Position numbers and translations under genes: made by a program. Below are positions 1 to 8,700 of a stretch of DNA of 10,422 bases, in pieces. Source of the stretch: a bacterium. Its GTDB lineage: Bacteria; Planctomycetota; UBA11346. The first letter of the stretch is position 1; the number at the start of each line of letters is the position of its first letter. Under the pieces are notes generated by a model. That model was not told where the DNA came from and did no database searches. It saw only the letters and a program-made list of their open reading frames with translations. Location of the stretch: the NCBI GenBank assembly GCA_020049615.1, contig JAIFKN010000289.1:1-10422 (forward strand). The letters are read 5' to 3'.

Positions 1-525
1 GCCGAGGGCCTGCCGGCCGGCGTTGCCTACGCGGTGCCGCGGACTCCCGGCGATGGGACCGTGCTGGACCAGGCCATGGGCGTCGTCCACCCCAGCGTCA
101 CCGACTTCCGCATCGGCTGGGTCGATCGGCGGGCCGCGACGGTGCAGGCCGGCTCGATCGACACCGGTTCCGGTGCGGCCTTCCGCGTCGTGCGCTGGGC
201 TCCCTACTCGAACACCGCAGCCGGTGCGGTCGAAAGCGGCTTCTCCAGCGTGGTGAACACTCTGCTGGTCGATGGCGCCTGGCTGGACGCCCGGGTGGTG
301 GCCGCGGCCACCACCATGACGACCTACACCGCAGCCGCCGATGGCACGGACGCGGCCGCCTCCCAGGCCCAGGTGGCCAACGGCTCCACTGCGCAGAGCG
401 TCCGGCCCGCGCTGGTGCGGGTCGCCTTCACCCTGGCCGATGCCGAGACCGGCATCACCCAGGAGTTCTCCTACTCCTTCCCCACGGCGACCCTGCTGCC
501 GCCGCCCCCACCGGCCAAACCATGA
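1..525 (+). CDS. C-terminal part of a probable minor pseudopilin (PulJ/PilW-like), 5' end outside window
   Basis: Frame 1 is open from the first base to the TGA at 523-525, so this is the last 174 residues of a longer protein; the GTG at 34 is probably internal. No pilin N-terminus is visible, so the assignment rests on two things. The first is a segment near residues 135-155 (RPALVRVAFTL followed by D-A-E), which resembles the closing beta-strands of PulJ/PilW-type minor pilins, where a P-x-x-V-R-V strand is common. The second is position: it directly precedes, and overlaps by 4 bp, a protein with a PilX/GspK-like start. Minor pseudopilins of this type sit in the inner membrane and help initiate or cap a pilus or type II secretion pseudopilus. 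The middle is rich in Ala, Thr, Ser and Gly, as in exported pilin head domains. The tail ends in five consecutive prolines then A-K-P. An unrelated exported protein remains possible. Confidence 0.5.
   Translation, partial: AEGLPAGVAYAVPRTPGDGTVLDQAMGVVHPSVTDFRIGWVDRRAATVQAGSIDTGSGAAFRVVRWAPYSNTAAGAVESGFSSVVNTLLVDGAWLDARVVAAATTMTTYTAAADGTDAAASQAQVANGSTAQSVRPALVRVAFTLADAETGITQEFSYSFPTATLLPPPPPAKP
499..525 (+). promoter_or_regulatory. ATGA translational-coupling junction preceded by a five-proline stretch
   Basis: The stop codon of the upstream gene (TGA, 523-525) overlaps the start codon of the next gene (ATG, 522-524). The 25 bases before this ATG are C-rich and contain no Shine-Dalgarno-like sequence, so re-initiation by ribosomes finishing the upstream gene is the likely way the downstream gene is translated. 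Five proline codons at 499-513 lie four codons before the stop. Polyproline runs are known to slow ribosomes unless EF-P helps, so the pause would fall close to the re-initiation point. The overlap and the codons are seen directly; the effect is inferred. Confidence 0.7.
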
Positions 526-3500
526 CCCATACTCGCGGATCCATGCTGCTGCTGGCCATGGCCCTGATCACCACCGCAGTGGTGCTCGCCTTCGCCTTCG
601 TCATCGCCATGCGCGGCGAGCGCGACAGTGCCTCGGGTGCCATCGGCCAGCAGCAGGCGCGCATCGCCGCCGAGCAGGGCGTCGCCCACGCCCAGCGCAT
701 CCTCATCGACGACTACCTGCGCAATCCCAGCCTGCCGACGACCATGCACGGCAGTTGGCGCACCCATGTCGCCCCGATCAATGCCACGACCAATCCGTGG
801 AACTTCAGCACCAAGGACACGACCTACTACCCGGCCATGGGGGCCTCGCTGTCGCCCGGCGACAGGGGTGAGATGGACGTCAAGTGCGAGAACGATCTGC
901 TCGCCCCGCTCAGCGGCCAGGTCGAGATGGGCCAGTACGTCGGCACCGGGCAGGTGCTGGCCGGTCAGATCGGCGTCACCCAGAACAACGGCATGGCCCG
1001 CTGGTTCGAACCCGGGGCGTTCTACGAGTCCTACACCCTCGGGTCCGATACCGCGCGCTGCGTCACGCCCTTCGACGTGAACTACGTCACCCCTGACGAG
1101 GCCGCCGGAACCGAATCCGCCGCGGGCGTGCCGAAGCTCGACAAGACCGGCGCGGTGGTCTCGACGGTGTCGATCCCCAGCGTGCGCGCCCTCTACTTCG
1201 ATGCCCAATGGCAGCCCGTCCTCTTCCGCCACCAGGCCGTCTACCGCCTGCGCTACGCCCTTATGCTGGAGGATCTGCAGGGCCATCTCGGGATCAGCCC
1301 GCAAGGCTCGTATCTGGCGGACCGCAACGGGACGCTGGCCGGCACCAACGACGAGGTCGATCTCGCCCTGGCCAGCCGCTACTCCCCCAGCCTGCGGGCC
1401 ATGGGGTCGTTCACCCATGACCAAATCCGCATCCGCGGGGAGTCGATCTGGCCTTCCTGGCTCGGTCTCGGCTGGGCGCCCTGGGAACAGTCGATCGCCT
1501 TCGCCCGCACCACGTCGGCGTACCAGTCGCCAACGCCGTTCGCGAACTTCCGCAACGGCGAGACCATCCGCCTGGCGCGCTCCGGTGAAAACCTGGCGAC
1601 CTACGAGCGCGTCGCCGAATCCTGGGACAACGGCAACAATCCCGGCCGCGAGGTCGGCCTAGCATGGAACTGGCAGGGTAACAGCGGAGTAAGGACCGGC
1701 GTCTGGCGCGGCACCTCAGGGGTCCACCACGGCTGGGGCCAGGCGGTCACCGCCACCAAGGGCAGCGGCGACGCCTCGACCGGGGACACGCCTGCCATCG
1801 AGTCGGTGGCCTGGTGGCAATACACGCCCTTCGCGCGTCCGGCCAAGGATCCGCTCGCCGCCAACGCCAGCAATGCCTGGGATGCCGGCCGCTGCGCCAC
1901 CCCGTGGAAGATCAACCTGCTGACCGCCACGGCGGCGACCCTGCGCAGCATGACCAACGGACTGGTATCGGTGCGGGCCAAGGATGTCGGCGTCACCCAG
2001 GAGGACCTCGAGCACGACGATGATGCCAGTCCGCCGTCAGCGACCAGCCTGAACGAGAACTGGGTGGTGAAGAATTCGGTGACCATCACCGTCAGCGATG
2101 ACCAGATGATCCCGGCTGGCAGCGACCTGTGGACCAAGAAGTTCGATGCCACCCTCTTCGCCGGCTACGACGGGGTGGTGAAGGTCTACCCGGATGCCAA
2201 CGGCAACGGCAAATGGCTGCCGCGCAACAACCCGACCACCTCGCTCACCCTGGCCGATGATGACCGCAAGGATTGGACCAACACCGAGGGCCAGTACCTG
2301 CCCCTGGAGTACCGGCTGTCGGGCCGTGGCCACCCGTATTGGTTCGCCGGCAGCCGCGGTCTGGGTTTCAAGTCGGGCTCCGATCAGCCGAGTGGCTGGC
2401 CCTGCTCTTTCGATAGTACCGACGGCGGTCAACCGGACGCCTTCAACTATGACCCTGATCCGGCAGGAAACACGCCCAAGTACCGCATCAACCAGCTCGG
2501 TCTGCCCGAGTGGGGCTTCAACGGACCACCGCTGGGCTGGTGGATGACGCATACGGTGGCCGGCTATGGCTCCCCGGTGACCCCGGGCAACGTCGCCTTC
2601 CCCGCCTACGCCGGCGATCCGGACAAGGGCCGATGGCGGGCGAAGCTGGGCGGCACCCACCTGCGCCACGTCTATTCCTACTTCTGGGACCTGGAGACCG
2701 CGACCGAGGCCTCGCTCACCATGGCGCGGTGGCAGTGGGATCCCTATAATTCGGCAAACACGCTTGGCGGCACGCGACCGGCGCCGAACACGGACCAGAA
2801 TGGTGATGGCATTCTCGATAGCTGGCCGACCTCGCCATTTGACGGGGCCTCCAGCGGGCGCCGGTTCGAGTTGCAGGATGTCGACCGCAACATGCTCTTC
2901 CTGCTCGGTGAAGCCCCGGCTGGCGAGGGCGCGAATGGCCAGCAGGTGCCCGGCGCGCGCAACGCCCGACCCCACCTCATGCACGGCCCAGTGCCGATGG
3001 GCACCTTCGCCTTCAAACCGCGGATCAACTTCGACAGACGCCCCAGCTACACCACCGGCTCGAGCTGGGATGATCCCCAGGGCGCCGAGCGTCCGGCCTT
3101 CCTGCGCTTCTGGGTGCCCGCGGGCCCGGTCATGGGGACCTCGGCGCCGCTCGCCTCCGGCACCTGGCCTGCGCCCGATGAAAAGGCGACCAAGCTGGGC
3201 AATGTGGCGACCACTTTGTCGACCTACGCCTTACCGGCCATCACCTATCCCGGCCTGGTCACCGTCGGGCAGGCGTACAACGCCGCGAGAGTGAACATTT
3301 CCGGCGCTCAGGTGAATGGCAATTCGGGCAGCAATACGACGTGGCCGTTCCTCAACATCCGCGGCATGATGCTGGGCATGCTCTATGCCGTCGAGGAGTT
3401 CGACCCGCGGGCCCCGGCCAACGGGGACGTCCCCACCATCGACGCGTTGCCCGCACCGGGGCCCAAGTGCTTCCGCTTCGCTCCGGACCGGGCGACGATG

Positions 3501-4439
3501 GACTTCACCACCGACTCCAGCGGCAACTGGACCGACTTCACGCCCTGGGGACTGAACACCCTGCCATGGCTGATCTTCCCGTGGACCCAGAACGATACCG
3601 CCGGCCACGTGTCCACCGGGAATCCCGCTTTGCTGGCGACTGCGCCACCCGCCTCCCAGCCCACCCTGGCCGGCATCGCCATCCCCAACGAGATCCAGAA
3701 GCAGAAGGTCCAGTTGCGCTCGCTGAACTACCGCCGCGCCCGCCTGATGGAACTGGCCCTGAACGACTGGCGCCTGAGCCTGTTCGGATCCAGCCGCGAC
3801 TACGTCGACTTCCGCCCCCTGGATTTCGATGGCGACGGCTACGCCATGTGCAGCGCCTATGCCAAGATGAGCGATGCGGACGTCAGCACCTATGCCCAAC
3901 TGCCCGGTACCACGCTGCGCCCGGCCCGCCACCTGACCTGGCGGGACAGCGACAACGACATGGTCTACGATCCTGGTGTCGATGCCCTGGAACCGGACCT
4001 GCGCTCTGCGCCCTCCGATTGCGGCACGATCCCCGGCTCGCAGACCTATCCCCGCTATCAGATGGTGAACTTCGACTATCCGTCGAGCGTCCTGGGCACC
4101 GGCAGAGGGCCGGCCATCAAGGCCGGAGCCCACTTCAGCCTGACCGGCCAGTTCACCATGGGCAACCGCTTCGCCGAGCGGAAGAGCCACCTCTGGCGCG
4201 TCATCGTGCGCGGCCAGGTGTTCAATGAACTGAGCGGTTCCGTCGTGGCGGAGGCCAACAAGGAGGTGGTGCTCGCCCTCGACCCCGATGGCGACTGCTA
4301 CGTGCCGACCGGCGTCGATGCCGCGACCGGCAGCGTGGTGATGACCCCGGCGGGCGGCAACGGCCTGGCCGACACCACCACGCTCTACCAGCGGTGGTTC
4401 GACAACGGCTATCGCGCCCTGCGCCAGCCCGTGCGGTAG
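522..4439 (+). CDS. Very large PilX/GspK-like prepilin-family protein with aspartate-rich (possible calcium-binding) loops
   Basis: 1305 residues. The N-terminus carries R5-G6, then an uninterrupted hydrophobic helix (about 8-30), then R31 and an amphipathic stretch (43-61, with A50-E51) of the form seen in PilX/GspK proteins. A prepilin peptidase could cut after G6; the +5 position is then leucine, and lack of the usual Glu5 is also a known trait of GspK. A segment at 242-256 (R-Y-A-L-M-L-E-D-L-Q-G) resembles the GspK/PilX A-R-Y-x-x-x-x-E-D-x-x-G strand. Acidic loops typical of calcium sites occur at D558-W565, D758-D766, D1101-Y1107, D1142-D1154 and D1254-Y1260. The body is rich in Trp, Gly, Pro, Asn and Asp with no second membrane segment, suggesting a large extracytoplasmic domain. 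GspK proteins are usually about 300 residues, so this is roughly four times longer. Verru_Chthon cassette protein A of Verrucomicrobia has similar length and N-terminus, but I do not recognise its characteristic internal segments. ATG 522 is preferred over M8 (543) because it keeps R-G before the helix. Confidence 0.6.
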   Translation: MTHTRGSMLLLAMALITTAVVLAFAFVIAMRGERDSASGAIGQQQARIAAEQGVAHAQRILIDDYLRNPSLPTTMHGSWRTHVAPINATTNPWNFSTKDTTYYPAMGASLSPGDRGEMDVKCENDLLAPLSGQVEMGQYVGTGQVLAGQIGVTQNNGMARWFEPGAFYESYTLGSDTARCVTPFDVNYVTPDEAAGTESAAGVPKLDKTGAVVSTVSIPSVRALYFDAQWQPVLFRHQAVYRLRYALMLEDLQGHLGISPQGSYLADRNGTLAGTNDEVDLALASRYSPSLRAMGSFTHDQIRIRGESIWPSWLGLGWAPWEQSIAFARTTSAYQSPTPFANFRNGETIRLARSGENLATYERVAESWDNGNNPGREVGLAWNWQGNSGVRTGVWRGTSGVHHGWGQAVTATKGSGDASTGDTPAIESVAWWQYTPFARPAKDPLAANASNAWDAGRCATPWKINLLTATAATLRSMTNGLVSVRAKDVGVTQEDLEHDDDASPPSATSLNENWVVKNSVTITVSDDQMIPAGSDLWTKKFDATLFAGYDGVVKVYPDANGNGKWLPRNNPTTSLTLADDDRKDWTNTEGQYLPLEYRLSGRGHPYWFAGSRGLGFKSGSDQPSGWPCSFDSTDGGQPDAFNYDPDPAGNTPKYRINQLGLPEWGFNGPPLGWWMTHTVAGYGSPVTPGNVAFPAYAGDPDKGRWRAKLGGTHLRHVYSYFWDLETATEASLTMARWQWDPYNSANTLGGTRPAPNTDQNGDGILDSWPTSPFDGASSGRRFELQDVDRNMLFLLGEAPAGEGANGQQVPGARNARPHLMHGPVPMGTFAFKPRINFDRRPSYTTGSSWDDPQGAERPAFLRFWVPAGPVMGTSAPLASGTWPAPDEKATKLGNVATTLSTYALPAITYPGLVTVGQAYNAARVNISGAQVNGNSGSNTTWPFLNIRGMMLGMLYAVEEFDPRAPANGDVPTIDALPAPGPKCFRFAPDRATMDFTTDSSGNWTDFTPWGLNTLPWLIFPWTQNDTAGHVSTGNPALLATAPPASQPTLAGIAIPNEIQKQKVQLRSLNYRRARLMELALNDWRLSLFGSSRDYVDFRPLDFDGDGYAMCSAYAKMSDADVSTYAQLPGTTLRPARHLTWRDSDNDMVYDPGVDALEPDLRSAPSDCGTIPGSQTYPRYQMVNFDYPSSVLGTGRGPAIKAGAHFSLTGQFTMGNRFAERKSHLWRVIVRGQVFNELSGSVVAEANKEVVLALDPDGDCYVPTGVDAATGSVVMTPAGGNGLADTTTLYQRWFDNGYRALRQPVR

Positions 4440-4476
4440 TCCGAGGACACCGACCAGCGCGACCCGCAGCCTGGTT
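4440..4476. other. 37-bp gap between convergent operons, no clear terminator
   Basis: The plus-strand gene stops at 4439 (TAG) and the minus-strand regulator stops at 4477 (TGA read leftward). The only inverted repeat is ACCAG (4453-4457) with CTGGT (4471-4475), a 5-bp stem around a 13-base loop and no following T run. That is too weak to call an intrinsic terminator in either direction. Termination is probably factor-dependent, or the transcripts overlap at their 3' ends. Confidence 0.5.
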
Positions 4477-5598
4477 TCACGTTTCCTGCTGCTGGTAGCC
4501 GAAGGGTCGCCGGCCGGTGACGCGGCGGAACAGCCTGGTGAAATGCGAGCTGTCCGAACAGCCGATGGCCAGGGCCACGTCGGTGACCGACATCTTCCGG
4601 GCGGTCAGCAGGACGATGGCCCGGGCCACGCGCACGCGGTCGATCTCCTCCTTGACCGTCCGCCGCAGGGCGGTGCGGAAGCGCATGGCCAGGGTGCTGC
4701 GCGAGATCCCGGCCGCGGCGGCAACCTCGTCCAGACCGATGGCGCGATCGGCATGGGCCTGGATGAACTTGAGGGCGGCGACCACCGCCGGATCTGAACT
4801 CGGCATCTGCTCGGTGCTGGTCCGCAGCGACACGCCCGCGGGCGGCAGGCGGAGGATGGCAGGGGCCCTGACCCCATCCCATATGACCTGCAGTTGCCGC
4901 AGGCCCTGGACGCCGAGGGCGTCATGCGGCAACTGCACGCTTGAGAGGGCGACGCTCTGCTCCTCCATCGCCGGCAGGTCGTCCGCTCCGAGGATGGCGA
5001 GGTCGTCGGGGACCTGCAGCCTGAGGTTCTCGCACGCTTCGAGCAGATACATGGCGAAGGTGTCATTGCCGGTGAATACGGCACAGGGGCGCAATGGCAG
5101 GGCCTGCAAGCCCTGGACGAAAGTCTGCAGATGGTCGCCATCGGGCGAATCCCTGACCGCGATGGTCGCCGGCACCACGCCGCCCGCCCGCGCCCGCCTG
5201 ACGAAGCCGCGGTTGCGCAGCATGCGCCAGCCGGTGTCCGGCACGCCGCTGCGTTTGATCACCGCGAGGTTGCGATGGCCGAGGTTCAGCAGGGCCTCGG
5301 CCGCCGTCGCCCCGATCTGCTCCTCGTCGAAGGCGACCTGGAATTCCCCCGATCCTCCACGCAGCGTCACCACCGGCCCCATGGCGGCCAGTGCCGCCGG
5401 CAGCGCCTCGATCAGCGTCAGGATGCCATCCGGACGCCAGGCCTTCAGGACGGGCATCATGGCGGCGCTGGGCGCCCCGTTCTGGAGGCGGAGTTGCCAG
5501 CCAGGATGCACCGCCACCTCGCGGCGGATGGCGGAGACCGTCAGATCCGACGGCGTCTCATCATCGGTGATCAGCAGGACGCGGCGTACCACAGGCAC
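4477..5598 (-). CDS. XylR-type transcriptional regulator (periplasmic-binding-protein-like sensor + AraC-type DNA-binding domain)
   Basis: 373 residues, close to the length of E. coli XylR (about 390). Residues 5 to about 262 form a LacI/periplasmic-binding-protein-like sugar sensor. Visible signatures are D91 with L-G-H-R-N (105-109), the F-T-G-N-D-T (175-180) loop, and V-P-D-D-L-A-I-L-G-A-D-D (196-207). Residues 267-370 are an AraC-family DNA-binding domain with two helix-turn-helix units: one about 288-311 (L-D-E-V-A-A-A-A-G-I-S-R-S-T-L) and one about 336-370 (V-A-L-A-I-G-C-S-D-S-S-H-F-T-R-L-F). The junction D-P-A-V-V-A-A-L (269-276) parallels XylR D-P-A-V-I-Q-A-M. The protein would bind a sugar in the cytoplasm and switch transcription of nearby genes. 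Here it is the last gene of a minus-strand unit with two carbohydrate enzymes, so it probably controls that unit; the ligand need not be xylose. The GTG start is set by the AAAGGA site 7 bases upstream. Confidence 0.88.
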   Translation of the reverse strand: MPVVRRVLLITDDETPSDLTVSAIRREVAVHPGWQLRLQNGAPSAAMMPVLKAWRPDGILTLIEALPAALAAMGPVVTLRGGSGEFQVAFDEEQIGATAAEALLNLGHRNLAVIKRSGVPDTGWRMLRNRGFVRRARAGGVVPATIAVRDSPDGDHLQTFVQGLQALPLRPCAVFTGNDTFAMYLLEACENLRLQVPDDLAILGADDLPAMEEQSVALSSVQLPHDALGVQGLRQLQVIWDGVRAPAILRLPPAGVSLRTSTEQMPSSDPAVVAALKFIQAHADRAIGLDEVAAAAGISRSTLAMRFRTALRRTVKEEIDRVRVARAIVLLTARKMSVTDVALAIGCSDSSHFTRLFRRVTGRRPFGYQQQET

Positions 5599-5719
5599 GG
5601 ACGGATCCTTTGCTCAGAGCGCCGCCCCCTGCCTGTTCCTGTCCGGGACGCTGGCGACACGCTCATGACCCTTCACGTTAGGCCGCCTCGGTCCTCTGCC
5701 TATAGCGATGGGGAGGCCG
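5599..5719. other. 121-bp spacer between the GH106-like gene and the regulator
   Basis: Apart from the regulator's ribosome-binding site I see no convincing promoter in this spacer. On the minus strand a CTATAGG lies near its upstream end, but no -35-like partner stands at the right distance. A GCCTC (5685-5689)/GAGGC (5713-5717) inverted repeat with a 23-base loop and no T run is too weak for a terminator. Co-transcription with the upstream enzymes is therefore the default reading, though the length would allow a weak internal promoter. Confidence 0.4.
5606..5611 (-). promoter_or_regulatory. Ribosome-binding site of the XylR-type regulator
   Basis: On the minus strand AAAGGA lies 7 bases before the GTG at 5598, a good match to the Shine-Dalgarno core at normal spacing. 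It supports GTG 5598 as the start and implies the regulator is translated independently of the gene upstream. Confidence 0.7.
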
Positions 5720-8700
5720 TCATGCGCCAGTGGGTGCTTCACCCTGCAGGCGAAGGCCATCAACCCGTCCGAACCCGACACATGCGTAGGAGTCCCGATG
5801 GTTCGCGGGGTGGAAGCGGCCCTCGCCCCAGGCCCGGGTGTTGCTCGCCCGTTCAGCGCCATGCCCGCAATAGGGCAGGAAGAACCACGGCGCCAGGTTG
5901 ACCGGTTCGCCTGCCTCGTGGTGGTGCGGCCCGAGCAGGTTGCGCAGGGAGGAGAACAGGGTGAGGGCGATCGTCCGCGTGCCGGCCGGGAGGGCCACGG
6001 TCAGGGGCCGGGCGAAGAGGGCGCCGACCGCGACCCCGTCCGCCTCGACCGTGGCGACGGCTGCATCGTGATCCGCGAGGGCCAGTTCCCACGCCCCCGG
6101 CCCCAGCGGCTCGCGCAGGGTGGTGACGAGGCGCAACCGGCCGGCATAGAACGGCAGACCCTGCGACGTGACGTCGCCCCAGGCCAGCGTTGCCGGATCG
6201 CTCAGGGCGAGCGAGGCGGAGGCGAGGTAGTGCAGGTGGATGGGCGGGACATCCTGCGGACCGCTGGAGAACGGCACCACCGTGGTCACCGGATCGGGGC
6301 CATCCTGGATGCGCTCGGCCCGGACCTGGAAGTCGCCGACCAGGTAGACCGCTTCGATCTCGGTGCCGGTCCGGTCGGCCTGCCGCTCGCGCGGCGCATC
6401 GTTTTCTGCCCAGTGGAACGTGGCGAGGTGCAACTCGACGAGATTGGTACCGGCGCGGACGAGTCCGCTGATGTCGATGGGCTTGAAATGATGATCGCGA
6501 TATGGCGGCAGACCGGCGTACGCGACCTCCGTCCCATTGACCACGATGCGGTAGCGCTCGGGGTATTCGATCACCAGATGGACCGGCCGCCCTGGGGACA
6601 GGCCGGCGGTGGCGAAGGGATAGCGCAGGGTCAGGGGTCCGTGATAGCGCAGTTCATCCAGCCGGCCTTGGACAGCGACCACCGGGATGGGCACGGTGGT
6701 GAAGGCCTCGTCCGGCCCCTCGCGCCACAGGACCGTGTCGAGGGTCAGGGCGTTGTCATCGCAGCGCTCGACCGTCCAGGCCTCGGGCGGCAGCGGCAGC
6801 ACGATGCGGCGGGAAGCCGGGGCCGGGGGTTGGATGGCGTGGGGCTGGCGCGACAGGCGCAGCAGGAGGCCGCTGGCCGGATGGAACTCCAACGGCAGCG
6901 CCGCCGGGTCCCCTGCCATGGCCGTCTCGCGCCCGCTGAGCGGATCGAGGCGGTGGACGGCGGAAAAACTCCCAACCGCTGCGAGCACCGCCGCCAACGG
7001 CGGCCCGCTCCGCCGGCGATCGGCGAGGAATACCAGGCGATCACCGTCACCCAGATCGCGCACCTGGATGAAGACCTGGTCGAGTCCCTGGTCAGAGGAC
7101 AGCCGCACCAGCGGCGGCAGGACCTGGGCCAAGGCCTGGGGCGCAGCGGCGGGGGCGACCTGCGGACAGCCCGAGAGCAGCCTGGTCAGCGCCGGTGACG
7201 GTTCGCCATCCACCAGGGTCGGCACTTCGCCGGCGCAGAGGATGATGCCGCCGGCGGCGTGGAACTCCGTGAGCAGGCGCAGGGTGCTCGGTGCCAGCGT
7301 CAGCATCGAGGGCAGCATCACCACCGGATAGGCCATCGCCCCGACGCACAGGAGCGGGGTTCCGGCAGCGGATGCGACGGTTCCGGTCTCGGCCAGGATC
7401 TCCTCATCGCCAAGGTCGAGCAACCGCTGCGCTCCCAGGAGTGTCGATACCACCTCCTGGAAATCCCGGTCGATCTCTCCGATAAAGGCCTTGATCGCCT
7501 CGCTCGTCACGTCGACGCAGGTAACCAGGGCTGCGGGCTCGGCCCAATCGGTGCGTGGCCGGAACAGCGCAGCGGCCGTCTCCTGCGGATGCAGGACCAG
7601 CACTTCTGACCGTGGCCGGCCCTGCGACATGGCCACGCCCAGGCGGGCCAGCGCGGTGTCGATGACCGTGTTGACCGGCCACCACGGCTGCTGGTGGAAC
7701 AGGTTGGGCGGGAAGTCGCGCTTCCGGCAGCCGGTCATCGAGTAGAGGGCGAGATGCGGCACGAAGCGCGTCACGCCCAGGGAGACCAGGTGCATGGCCA
7801 TCCACCAGCGGTCGGCGAAGGTCAGGTGCTGGCCGGCCGCGCCGAAGGCCTCGCACAGCATCTGCGGCTTGGCGTACTGGTTGACCACGGCGTGGCACTG
7901 CTTGGCGGTGATGATCTCGCTGACCTGCCAGCACAGGTGGTCGATGCCGGGGATCGCCAGGTGGCGGTAGTTGGGCATCACCCGGTTCCCGCCTGCCTGC
8001 TGGCTGTACAGACCCCCCTCCATGAAATGGCCGGTCAGAGCGATGCCATGGGCGGTACACCAGACACCGAGTTGCCGTGTAAAGTTGTCCTCGAACAACT
8101 GGCTGACCGTACGGGCGAAGTGGATGCGCAGGCGGACGCTGTCCGCGTGGTCGGTGAAGAGGTGCGGCAGCCTGGACGTCAGGTCGTAGCCGTGCTGGCG
8201 AGCGAAGGCCTCGCCAAGCCCGGTGGTCCAGGGCAGGGCTCCACCAGGCACGAGCACGGGGACCATGGCCGAGGGTTCGTCGAGGAACTCGGCGGCGATG
8301 GTCGTGCCATAGTCGGCAGCGAAGCGGCGGTGGTAGCTGGCGTAGGCGTCGTCGAGGAAGCGGGCCATGGCCGGTCGGCTGAGCAGGTCGGCGAAGCAGG
8401 CGCCATTGAAGCGCCACGAACCCAGCGGCGAGGTCCAGGCGTAGACCTGCAACCCGTACTGCGGCTCGCCCAACGGCACGCTGCCTGGTGGCGGGACCTG
8501 GCCCACGGGTCGGGCGAACAGCGCCTTCATGCGGAATTCCGCTTCGGCCAGGGGCACGGAGCCGCCAGAAATGCCGGATGGCCAGCCTTCCTCGTCGTAG
8601 AGCCAGACCTGCAGACCGAGGTCGCGGCAGGCCTCGACGGCGACGCCGCAGGCCGCGAACCACTCCTCGCCGAGATAGGGCGTGCGCAGACCCTGGCGGG

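Noticed and set aside
971..1100. Possible frameshift or fusion inside the giant gene because of its unusual length
   Set aside because: The frame is continuous for 1305 codons with even composition and the same residue style before and after, so there is no sign of a join or break.
471..1424. 317-codon minus-strand frame opposite the start of the giant pilin-like gene
   Set aside because: Its translation is mostly Gly, Ala, Val, His and Arg without domain features, and it is antisense to a coherent 1305-codon gene.
4453..4475. ACCAG/CTGGT inverted repeat as a bidirectional terminator
   Set aside because: The stem is only 5 bp with a 13-base loop and there is no T run on either strand.
4517..5668. 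383-codon plus-strand reading frame opposite the XylR-type regulator
   Set aside because: It is a high-GC antisense shadow: its translation is rich in Arg, Ser and Ala with no recognisable motif, while the minus-strand frame has clear regulator signatures.
5708..7198. 496-codon plus-strand reading frame opposite the GH106-like gene
   Set aside because: The translation is dominated by Gly, Arg, Gln and Asp with no family motif, and the frame lies entirely within the well-supported minus-strand gene apart from 12 bases.
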